This document shows positions 10,577 through 19,121 of a stretch of 64,000 nt of DNA, piece by piece. The notes under the pieces were generated by a model. It saw only the letters and a list, made by a program, of their open reading frames with translations. It was not told the origin of the DNA and did no database searches. The stretch's first letter is position 1. The number at the start of each line of letters is the position of its first letter. The position numbers and the translations under genes are program-made. Source of the stretch: Pseudomonas putida (GTDB lineage Bacteria; Pseudomonadota; Gammaproteobacteria; Pseudomonadales; Pseudomonadaceae); the NCBI GenBank assembly GCA_041879295.1, contig CP047152.1, positions 1,183,501 to 1,247,500 of the forward strand. The letters are read 5' to 3'.

Positions 10577-10897
10577 TTACTCCTCCTTTCGAGCTTCTCT
10601 AATCATGTCTTCCATCATTTTGTATGTTTCTGAATTTCGGATTCCAATAAGCTCGATGTAGAAGGTGCTATAAGCTTCCGAAAGCTCTTTGTATTTTCTG
10701 AGATTTGACTCATCCATAATTTTACTGCCTGGTACGTCCCTAGCCTCAACTGGAGTGCTAATTTCGCCCCGCTCAGCTGCGGATATTAAATGCTCCAATT
10801 GTTCGTATAAATATAGCGCTGCTGGCTCTGTTTTCTTGTGTAGCTCGAGATTTTTTCGTAGTTCTACTGCCGCTTTTTTTAAAGCCAGAATGTCCAT
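10577..10897 (-). CDS. Putative immunity protein for the adjacent toxin
   Basis: 106 aa, highly charged, predicted all-helical, no signal peptide (MDILALKKAAVELRKNLELH at the N-terminus, ending REARKEE). I do not recognise the family. The assignment rests on context: it starts 8 bases after the stop of a polymorphic toxin gene on the same strand, is small, and shares the AT-rich composition of the toxin C-terminal coding region, unlike guaA. Toxin-then-immunity order is the rule in such loci. Confidence 0.6.
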   Translation of the reverse strand: MDILALKKAAVELRKNLELHKKTEPAALYLYEQLEHLISAAERGEISTPVEARDVPGSKIMDESNLRKYKELSEAYSTFYIELIGIRNSETYKMMEDMIREARKEE

Positions 10898-10905
10898 GAT
10901 GATTC

Positions 10906-12372
10906 CTAGTTATCGATTTCGCCTATGAGTTTCGCAGCAGACCACTCTTGTCTGTTAGGCACCAGGTATTGGGACGCCCCTCCAGCTCTCGTGATATTAC
11001 CTCCAAACTCCACCGTTGGTGCTACTTTGCTCATAAAAACCTCAGTAGGCTGGAGTGGGGTGATCTCAAATATAGAGTATCTCGAGTTTTCGCTAATGAC
11101 GGGTAAGCCAAGTGAGTCCGCTAGGGTTCTTCCAGATTTTGCAGCCGCTTTTAATTCATCCATGGTGGTAAAAAAAGGTGAGAAATCAGAAACGCCCTTT
11201 TCGCCAATAGGTACAATTTTCACAAGGGGGGTTGTTATGTGTGTGGTCACCGGTATGGTACTGCCTGATGCGATTTGGCTAAAAGCTCTCTCAATGAGAA
11301 CATCAGGCGATGTATCAGGAGCTGCTGCTATAATTTTAGCGAAATATTTTCTCCCTTCCTCGCTAGCCAAATACTCTTGAACTGTTTGGGTGCTTAAACC
11401 CTTGGGCTCAAATGTTTTGGCTTTTTGTCGTTTATTTTCCACTGAAGTGAATGTAGGATCCTGCTTGGCGTAAAAATCACGCATCTCAGTTTCACGCGCT
11501 AGGGTCTCAACTGAACTGACGCCTTTGATCTGCAACTCAGGCTGCGCCAGAATCTTCTGCTCATTCTTCGCCAACCAATCCGCAAACTGCCTATTGGAGA
11601 TCTCCGCCTGAAGCTTGGCGCTGCGCGTTGCAATGCTTTCCATACTATTCATCACCCCAGCCTTCATCTGGCCGCGAGTGAGGTAGGTGACGATGGCCGT
11701 CAACAGCAGCAACACCAATTGCTCCTGCCCACGCGCAAGTTGTCGTGCTGCGCGTTCTGTTCGCTCCTGGATCTGCGCCGAAGAGCCGCCGGTAGGATCA
11801 AGCCCTTCTGGCTTGACGCCGTCGGATGCGTACCAGGCCGTAGCGAGTCCTTCTTGCAGGCTCGCAAGGCAGGTGGGTAAGCCTTGATAGAAATAGTCAG
11901 CGATGGCCGCCAAACCCAAACCCATCAGAATCAGGTTGCCCACTTGCAACCCAATCCCGCCTCCAACCATTGCGCCCGGTAGCGCGCCCGCGCCAAAAGC
12001 AAGCGAGCCAACCGCGCCGCCGATGGCGCCACCCACCGCCACACTCCCTCCCACAATCATTGAGACTTCTTTAACCAACTCCAGCAGCACTGGCAGGATC
12101 TGCTCGATGTTGATGGACGCCCATTTACGGCGAAGATCGGTCTGGATGATCGGGTAGGACAACGTCATGGCGTTACGTACGTTGTCGATGCGGTGCCCAC
12201 CGAGATAGCCATAAGCCTGGCTGGCTCCATTACTGACACGACGGGTAAAACCATCCCAGCTGTCATGAGCACTCTGCAATCCATGGCTGATGCTCTGGTT
12301 TAGCTCGCCGAATTTCTGGTCGAGGTTACGTTCGATATCGTCCCAACTGGGGACATGGGCTAGAAGGTCCAT
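10906..12372 (-). CDS. Polymorphic toxin with DUF6861 N-terminal module
   Basis: 488 aa. Residues 1-130 (MDLLAHVPSWDDIERNLDQK onward, with AHDSWDGFTRRVSNGASQAYG) match the module repeated at 14517-14879 and known ahead of secreted toxins in Pseudomonas. Residues about 105-165 are Gly/Ala-rich and hydrophobic, possibly a translocation or membrane-inserting part. The C-terminal 150 residues are the variable part, with LVKIVPIGEKGVSDFSPFFT, then FGGNITRAGGASQYLVPNR near the end. That pattern is faintly like the core of ADP-ribosyltransferase or TNT-type toxins, but I cannot assign it. AT content rises through the C-terminal half. No Sec signal, so delivery is probably by type VI or another contact system not encoded here. 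Confidence 0.7.
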   Translation of the reverse strand: MDLLAHVPSWDDIERNLDQKFGELNQSISHGLQSAHDSWDGFTRRVSNGASQAYGYLGGHRIDNVRNAMTLSYPIIQTDLRRKWASINIEQILPVLLELVKEVSMIVGGSVAVGGAIGGAVGSLAFGAGALPGAMVGGGIGLQVGNLILMGLGLAAIADYFYQGLPTCLASLQEGLATAWYASDGVKPEGLDPTGGSSAQIQERTERAARQLARGQEQLVLLLLTAIVTYLTRGQMKAGVMNSMESIATRSAKLQAEISNRQFADWLAKNEQKILAQPELQIKGVSSVETLARETEMRDFYAKQDPTFTSVENKRQKAKTFEPKGLSTQTVQEYLASEEGRKYFAKIIAAAPDTSPDVLIERAFSQIASGSTIPVTTHITTPLVKIVPIGEKGVSDFSPFFTTMDELKAAAKSGRTLADSLGLPVISENSRYSIFEITPLQPTEVFMSKVAPTVEFGGNITRAGGASQYLVPNRQEWSAAKLIGEIDN

Positions 12373-12425
12373 TTACACATCACAGTCCTTGGTGAAGGCG
12401 CGCGTTCAGTCAGCGCGCATGCAGG
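12360..12425. repeat. 66-bp direct repeat, right copy
   Basis: Holds the start codon region and leader of the toxin gene (complement of ATGGACC at 12366-12372, AAGGA further upstream). It pairs with 10469-10534. Bases 12426-12638 show no gene. Confidence 0.9.
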
Positions 12426-12638
12426 TGTTACAGCGGTCAATAAGCTGAGTAACGTATAGCTTAGTGCCATGATTGCCGTTGAGACAACCGATAGAATTCC
12501 GAACGTGCTGCATTCTTTACGCTCACGCGGCATTACAGCAATAGTGGCAATAAGATGGCGGCTGCTGGTTCAGTTCGCATAACTCGCTGTAACCACTGGA
12601 AATATCGAGTTCAATTACCCGCGCTATCGCTTTACTTT

Positions 12639-12877
12639 TGATCGTGTCCCAGGAAGTGGTGTAACTCATCATGGCTCTGGCCACTGAGTTGGCCGTTTAA
12701 TTGATCACGGCCGACAGCTTGGCCTGTGGATTATCGCTGACTGCTTCAAAGGCCTCCAACTGCATGTAACGTCGTTGCAGGCACCACTCGTCGTTCTGCT
12801 CCAGCAGCATCGCACCTACCAGCCGTGTGATCGCTGGATCGTAGGGGAAGATGCCCACGACGCCCGCTGCGTTGGCA
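12639..12877 (-). pseudogene. 3' end of an IS256-family transposase gene
   Basis: On the minus strand, about 60 codons read NAAGVVGIFPYDPAITRL then VGAMLLEQNDEW...RRYMQLEAFEAVSDNP..LSAVIN and stop at 12697. This is the conserved C-terminus of IS256-type transposases. Downstream, 12639-12663 resembles the terminal inverted repeat of such elements. The 5' part is missing; it is joined directly to IS66 sequence near 12871. Confidence 0.75.
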
Positions 12878-13120
12878 GGCGTGTCAGCACGTCCTTCAGG
12901 TAGGCATACGGATCGTGTCCGTTGTTGCGGGCCGACTGGATCAAGCTCATGATCGCGGCGGCGCGTTTAGAGCTCCGTAGAGACCGTGCAAAGAGCCAGT
13001 TCTTGCGCCCCAGCGCCTAGCGCCGTATCTGGTACTCGCACCAATTATTATCAATGGGCACAGCCCCGTCATCGTGGTAGCGCTACAGTGCCGTCCAGCT
13101 TTTCAGGCTGTAATCCAAGG
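12871..13120 (-). pseudogene. IS66-family transposase (TnpC) fragment
   Basis: Minus-strand reading gives VPIDNNWCEYQIRR, a stop, ALGRKNWLFARSLRSSKRAA, then AIMSLIQSARNNGHDPYAY and LKDVLTRLPTQ, the C-terminal signature of IS66 TnpC. Two in-frame TAG codons and loss of both ends show it is dead. It abuts the IS256 remnant in the same orientation. Bases 13121-13276 hold nothing recognisable. Confidence 0.75.
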
Positions 13121-13276
13121 AATTGCTGATGGCAGAACCGATATGGCATTATTTGTGGTGTTATGAGATTTATGTTTCGTAAATAGATGATATTTATGGG
13201 GTATTTCTAGTCGTTGATAATAGAGTGGGAATAAGCCGGCACATGGCAATAGCCAGTGTCAGATGACCTGTAACAC

Positions 13277-13306
13277 ACAAAGGCCCGCGTAATCGCGGGC
13301 CTTTGT
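13277..13306 (-). terminator. Hairpin after the ADP-ribosylglycohydrolase gene
   Basis: Perfect 13-bp stem ACAAAGGCCCGCG / CGCGGGCCTTTGT with a 4-base loop (TAAT on the plus strand). The T residues lie within the stem; on the minus strand it is followed by GTGTTAC. Probably bidirectional. Confidence 0.75.
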
Positions 13307-13355
13307 CATTCTGAGGTCTATCGGCTACTCACGTTCATCTGCCCCGCTGCGTGCA

Positions 13356-14426
13356 TTATCTCAGCGAGTAGAACGGGTCGCTTTCAGGCGCCTGGTCGTG
13401 CAACGCTTGGGCGAGGTCCTGTATGTGTTCTGACCACGCCACTGTCTTTACCCATTGCACGGGCATGCCGGATACCCCGTACAACGCCCCGGCTAGTTGC
13501 CCCGCCACGGCTGCCACACTGTCGGCATCGTCTGCCAGGTTTGCTGCCAGAAGCACTGCGTCCCTGAAGTTGTCGGTATTCCACACTGCCCACAGTGCAG
13601 CTTCCAAGGTGTCGATGACATACCCTGAGGAGCGAATCTGGTCGCGGCTTTTTTCCTTGTATTCGCCAGCGTTGATAATCGTGGCGCGGGGCTGCAATGG
13701 GCGCACCATGGGGCGGCATATTTCCTCCTTGTCTGCGCCGTTCAGGGCGAGGTGCAGCTGCGCACCCAGCAGTTCGCAACAACTCAGTGCTTCGGGCGCG
13801 CGGTGGGTGGTCCGACTCTGACTTTGGGCTTCGCGCCAGGTGGACGGTAGCATGTGGCGCCTGAAAATGGCGGTCGGGGCGAGTCGGATGATCGAGCCAT
13901 TACCGGCCGTGTTCGGGTCTGTGTTGCCTGACCAGTCCAAGCCTTGCCGTAGCCATCCTTCCAAGGCAAGGCGGGTTGCATTGCCAATGTCGAAGCAGAC
14001 ACCGTTAGCGCTGTTTTCCCCTTGCTTGTACCACCTGCACAGACGCTCAAGATAATCGGCATGATCAAATCGCATGCACGCCAGGTACGAGTCCGCCAGG
14101 CAAAGCGCCATGCTCGTATCATCGGTCCACTCACCTGGCTTGAGCCTGAACGGCCCGCCGCCGACCATGTCATCGACATGCTTGGCATCACGGGGCAAGA
14201 ACTCCAGCGTGGTGCCTACGGCATCGCCAATGGCCAACCCCAGCAATGCCCCCTTGGCTCTGTCGAGCGATTGATCGGGGGTGAGTGTGCAGGCGCGCGA
14301 ATTTTGCCATTGCGGGTGTACGTAGCCACGGCTTGCGGATTCGCGTGGGGTGGGCGCTGGCAGCAAGTGGTTGTACCGGTAGGCATATTCGGTAACGGCG
14401 AGGGTGGAGCTGTGCAGGTCGATCAT
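13356..14426 (-). CDS. tri1: ADP-ribosylglycohydrolase, Tri1-type bifunctional immunity protein
   Basis: 356 aa. The first ~54 residues are an extension; the ARH/DraG fold begins at [18 protein letters not shown]. Magnesium-binding acidic motifs are intact: [15 protein letters not shown] (residues 99-113) and [13 protein letters not shown] (about 297-309). Such enzymes remove ADP-ribose from protein side chains. In Tre1/Tri1 pairs (described in Serratia and P. putida) the hydrolase is the immunity protein, and its N-terminal extension also plugs the toxin active site. ATG 14426 overlaps the TGA ending the ADP-ribosyltransferase-like frame of the upstream remnant (ATGA), showing former translational coupling. 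The toxin is gone, so this is an orphan. Confidence 0.8.
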   Translation of the reverse strand: MIDLHSSTLAVTEYAYRYNHLLPAPTPRESASRGYVHPQWQNSRACTLTPDQSLDRAKGALLGLAIGDAVGTTLEFLPRDAKHVDDMVGGGPFRLKPGEWTDDTSMALCLADSYLACMRFDHADYLERLCRWYKQGENSANGVCFDIGNATRLALEGWLRQGLDWSGNTDPNTAGNGSIIRLAPTAIFRRHMLPSTWREAQSQSRTTHRAPEALSCCELLGAQLHLALNGADKEEICRPMVRPLQPRATIINAGEYKEKSRDQIRSSGYVIDTLEAALWAVWNTDNFRDAVLLAANLADDADSVAAVAGQLAGALYGVSGMPVQWVKTVAWSEHIQDLAQALHDQAPESDPFYSLR

Positions 14427-14879
14427 AGTACTTTTTCTAATAAGAGATGAGTCGTGGGGCCTTGCTCAATCCGATTCAGTACTCTGAAAGAGGTACCTGG
14501 CGGAAGGCGAGAGAACCTACCGCGCCGCTATAACGCCGCCCAGCGCGACGCTGCCGCCGAGAATCATCACCACTTCTCGCACCAGCTTGAGCAGCACGGG
14601 GAAAATCTGGTCGATGTTGATGGATGCCCATGTGCGGGACAGATTTGACTGCATCATGGGGTAGGACAGCGCCATCGCCTGCCGGACGCTGTCGATTCGA
14701 TGCGCGCCTACAGCGCCATAGGCCTGGCTGGCGCCATCGCTTACACGGCGGGTGAAACCGTCCCAGCTGTCATGGGCATTGCGCAAGCCGCTGCTGACGC
14801 TCTGATTCAGGGCGCTGAACCTCTGGTCCAGGTTGCGTTCGATGTCGCCCCAACTAGGGACGTAAGCTGATAAGTCCAT
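14423..14879 (-). pseudogene. tre1: Tre1-like ADP-ribosyltransferase toxin, internally deleted
   Basis: Codons 1-120 encode an intact DUF6861 module (MDLSAYVPSWGDIERNLDQR, then AHDSWDGFTRRVSDGASQAYG). A one-base deletion near 14528-14531 shifts the frame, and it stops at 14517. In the shifted frame GAVGSLAF matches the intact paralogue. Immediately after, near 14505-14515, a third frame encodes [19 protein letters not shown] and LLLEKVL and stops at 14423 inside the tri1 start. That tail looks like the C-terminus of an ADP-ribosyltransferase domain. So the centre of the toxin, including its catalytic core, has been lost. Confidence 0.7.
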
Positions 14880-15218
14880 TTACCATTGCATTCCTTTAGA
14901 GAAGGCTCGGTGAGTGTGCTGGCTGACGGCGATTCATTCCCATGCACCGCCCTGGCAGTCAAGCCAACCGCCAAATGAGCTGATGATTGCACTGCGAGGC
15001 ATTTTCTCATCCGAGGTGCCTCTGGCAATGGTGTCGAATTGATGTCGGCGCTGTCGATTGATTCTGCTACGCCGGTCGCCCAGCCAATCCGTAGCTAAAG
15101 CGGAAGATGGTTGGATACTTCACTTAATATTTCCCATTTGCAGGTGTATCGTATTCGCCCTTCATCGTCAGCGCCTTGCTGACAGACTGATTGCGCAGAA
15201 TACGAGGTACCCGCACCG
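14880..15218. other. Intergenic region between the toxin remnant and cumA
   Basis: Bases 14880-14935 are the toxin leader, related to that at 12373-12425 (AAGGA upstream of the start, then GC-rich repeats). The rest has no supported ORF. cumA has GAGGT 9 bases before its ATG. A weak promoter candidate is TTGCTG (15176-15181) with AATACG 17 bases later. Confidence 0.5.
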
Positions 15219-16598
15219 ATGTCCTTCACCCGTCGACAAATGCTCAAGGGCCTGACCGGCCTGGTTGTAGTAGGCCTGGGCGCCGGGGGCGCGGCGCGAT
15301 ACTGGTTGGGCAAGGTCGAGGACGAAAACGCCGGGCATGACTACGAGCTGATTGCCGCCCCGCTGGAAGTGGAGCTGGTGCCGGGGTTCAAGACCGAGGC
15401 CTGGGCCTTCGGCCCATCGGCCCCGGGCACCGAGCTGCGCGTGCGCCAGGGCACTTGGCTGCGGGTTAGGTTTATCAACCATCTGCCGGTCGAGACCACT
15501 ATCCACTGGCACGGCATTCGCCTACCGCTGGAAATGGACGGCGTACCTTATGTGTCGCAATTGCCGGTCAAGCCAGGTGAATACTTCGATTACAAGTTCC
15601 GCGTGCCGGACGCCGGCAGCTATTGGTATCACCCCCATGTCAGCAGCTCCGAAGAGCTAGGCCGCGGTCTGGTCGGGCCGCTGATCGTCGAGGAGCGTGA
15701 ACCCACCGGGTTCCAGCATGAGCGTACGCTGAGCCTGAAGAACTGGCATGTGGACGAGCAGGGCGCATGGCTGCCTTTCAGCATCCCGCGCGAGGCCGCG
15801 CGCAACGGCACTGCCGGGCGGTTGATCACCATCAACGGCCAGGCCGACTCGATCACCGAGCTGCCGGCCGGCCAGGTGGTGCGGGTGCGCCTGCTGAACC
15901 TGGACAACACCTGGACCTATCGCCTCAACCTCAAAGGCAACTGCGAGGCGCGAATCTATGCCCTCGACGGCAACCCGGTCACCCCGCGTGCGTTGGATGA
16001 GTACTGGTTAGGCCCGGGCATGCGTATCTGTCTGGCCATTCGCATTCCCGAGGCGGGTGAGGAAATCTCCCTGCGCGATGGTTTCGTGCGCCTGGGCACC
16101 CTGCGTTCGGTGGCCAGCAACGACGCGCCGAGTGACTGGCCGCCAGCGCTGCCGCCTAATCCGATCGCCGAGCCGGACCTGGAGAATGCCGAAAAGCTGA
16201 ACTTCAATTTCGAGTGGGCCGCCAGCGTCTCTGTCACAACTGACGCGGGCAAACCGCCGAGCTTGTGGCAGATCAACGGTCAGGCCTGGGATATCACCGA
16301 CAAGACCTGCGCCGACCGCCCCATCGCCACGTTGCAAAAGGGCAAGAGCTACATCTTCGAGCTTAAGAACATGACCCAGTACCAGCACCCGATCCACTTG
16401 CATGGCATGAGTTTCAAGGTGATCGGCTCCAACCGTCACGACATCAAGGAGCCGTGGTTCACCGACACCTACCTGCTGGGCAAGAACGAGCGTGCCCAGG
16501 TAGCGCTGGTGGCGGATAACCCTGGGACCTGGATGTTCCACTGCCACGTCATCGACCATATGGAAACCGGCCTGATGGCCGCGATCGCGGTGGTCTGA
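15219..16598 (+). CDS. cumA: Multicopper oxidase CumA
   Basis: 459-aa periplasmic oxidase with a Tat-type signal (FTRRQMLKGLTGLVVVGLGA). All four copper-ligand motifs are present: HWHG (about residue 93), WYHPHV (about 140), HPIHLHG and HCHVIDHMETGLM near the C-terminus, for the type 1 and trinuclear sites. This is the cumA of P. putida MnB1/GB-1, first isolated in a manganese-oxidation screen. Later work in GB-1 assigned that activity to other oxidases, so its physiological substrate is open. The stop overlaps the tadA start (TGATG), as in the described cumAB pair. Confidence 0.92.
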   Translation: MSFTRRQMLKGLTGLVVVGLGAGGAARYWLGKVEDENAGHDYELIAAPLEVELVPGFKTEAWAFGPSAPGTELRVRQGTWLRVRFINHLPVETTIHWHGIRLPLEMDGVPYVSQLPVKPGEYFDYKFRVPDAGSYWYHPHVSSSEELGRGLVGPLIVEEREPTGFQHERTLSLKNWHVDEQGAWLPFSIPREAARNGTAGRLITINGQADSITELPAGQVVRVRLLNLDNTWTYRLNLKGNCEARIYALDGNPVTPRALDEYWLGPGMRICLAIRIPEAGEEISLRDGFVRLGTLRSVASNDAPSDWPPALPPNPIAEPDLENAEKLNFNFEWAASVSVTTDAGKPPSLWQINGQAWDITDKTCADRPIATLQKGKSYIFELKNMTQYQHPIHLHGMSFKVIGSNRHDIKEPWFTDTYLLGKNERAQVALVADNPGTWMFHCHVIDHMETGLMAAIAVV

Positions 16599-17077
16599 TG
16601 CGTCCGCAGATCATCGATCGCAGTCGCGATCAGGAATTCATGCGGCTGGCACTGGGTTTGGCCGCCGAAGGCGCGGCGCTGGGCGAGGTACCGGTGGGCG
16701 CGGTACTGGTGCAGCACGGACAGGTGATCGGCCAGGGGTTCAACCGGCCGATCATCGACAGTGACCCCAGCGCGCATGCCGAGATGGTGGCGATCAGGGC
16801 GGCAGCCAGGTCGGCCAGCAACTATCGGCTACCCGGCAGCACCCTGTATGTGACCCTGGAACCGTGCAGCATGTGTGCGGGGCTGATCGTGCATTCGCGG
16901 GTGATGCGCGTGGTGTTTGGCGCGCTGGAACCCAAGGCGGGGGTCGTGCAGAGCCAGGGACAGTTCTTTGGCCAAGGCTTTCTCAATCACCGGGTGATGG
17001 TGGAGGGCGGGGTGCTGGCCGAGGCGTGCGGGCAGATTCTCAGCGATTTCTTCAGGGCTCGTCGGGCCAAGGCCTGA
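16598..17077 (+). CDS. tadA: tRNA-specific adenosine deaminase
   Basis: Converts A34 to inosine in tRNA-Arg(ACG), allowing decoding of CGU/CGC/CGA. The 159-aa deaminase has the zinc site HAE (residues 61-63, the Glu being the proton shuttle) and PCSMCAGL. The start shares one base with the cumA stop, so translation is coupled; in the older literature it is cumB. It ends in a basic tail (FFRARRAKA). Confidence 0.92.
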   Translation: MRPQIIDRSRDQEFMRLALGLAAEGAALGEVPVGAVLVQHGQVIGQGFNRPIIDSDPSAHAEMVAIRAAARSASNYRLPGSTLYVTLEPCSMCAGLIVHSRVMRVVFGALEPKAGVVQSQGQFFGQGFLNHRVMVEGGVLAEACGQILSDFFRARRAKA

Positions 17078-17082
17078 ATTGC

Positions 17083-17160
17083 ATCCGGCTCTTGGCGGGC
17101 AGCCCGCTCCTGTAAGTTCTGTGCGAATTATGCAGGGGCGGGTTTACCCGCGAAGAGGCC
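17083..17160. repeat. REP pair between convergent tadA and mltF
   Basis: A degenerate copy (GGCGGGCAGCCCGCTCCTG, about 17093-17112) faces a standard one (GGGGCGGGTTTACCCGCGAA, about 17134-17153). No other terminator is seen for either gene. Confidence 0.8.
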
Positions 17161-17169
17161 CTGAAAGGC

Positions 17170-18675
<1,506 letters not shown>

Positions 18676-18723
18676 TTAGCTTGTCTGGTAGCGGGTTCCG
18701 TGCTGTGTGGCTTGCCGTTAGAG

Positions 18724-18976
18724 GTTCGTCGCCTGGTAGATCGAGCGCCGTCCGCACGGCGCATCGCGAGCTGCGCTCGCTCCTACGTTTGTTTGCGGCC
18801 AGTTATTTCTGCAGGAGTTACGCGCGAGCGCCTTGGCGCATGACGGAATATCGCGTCGTACGGAGCACACGGTCGCGCGCGCCTGTCACTGACGTTACTG
18901 GCCTGAAACAAACGTAGGAGCGAGCGCAGCTCGCGATGCGCCGTGCGGACGGCGCTCGATCTGCCAGGCGACGAAC
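18724..18976. repeat. Palindromic repeat element, copy 2 (72-bp inverted arms)
   Basis: Arms 18724-18795 and 18905-18976 are inverted copies. The 225-bp core (18738-18962) matches 5975-6199 in length and along its whole length, including the unpaired centre (CGCCTTGGCGCATG, CGGTCGCGCGCGCCTGTCAC). The outer 14 bases (GTTCGTCGCCTGG) are unique to this copy and again symmetric. It lies between divergent mltF and purL. Bases 18977-19050 contain nothing else recognisable. Confidence 0.85.
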
Positions 18977-19050
18977 ATCTTCAGGCGAACATCCAAAATT
19001 CTGACCCAAAAGTCCGGTTCCGCCGCCCGGCAGGCATGGCTTAGAGCAGG

Positions 19051-19079
19051 TGCCGAAAGCCATCGAATTAGGCTAGAAT
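19051..19079 (+). promoter_or_regulatory. Possible purL promoter
   Basis: TAGAAT (19074-19079) is a good -10 element; TGCCGA 17 bases upstream is a poor -35. A start near 19086 leaves a leader of about 36 bases. Confidence 0.45.
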
Positions 19080-19121
19080 GCACGGCCTCTAAGCACACCC
19101 CTTCCTGAGGCTGTCCCGACG

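Noticed and set aside
13384..13782. Frames in alternative registers within the ADP-ribosylglycohydrolase gene
   Set aside because: Overlapping shadows of a clearly conserved enzyme.
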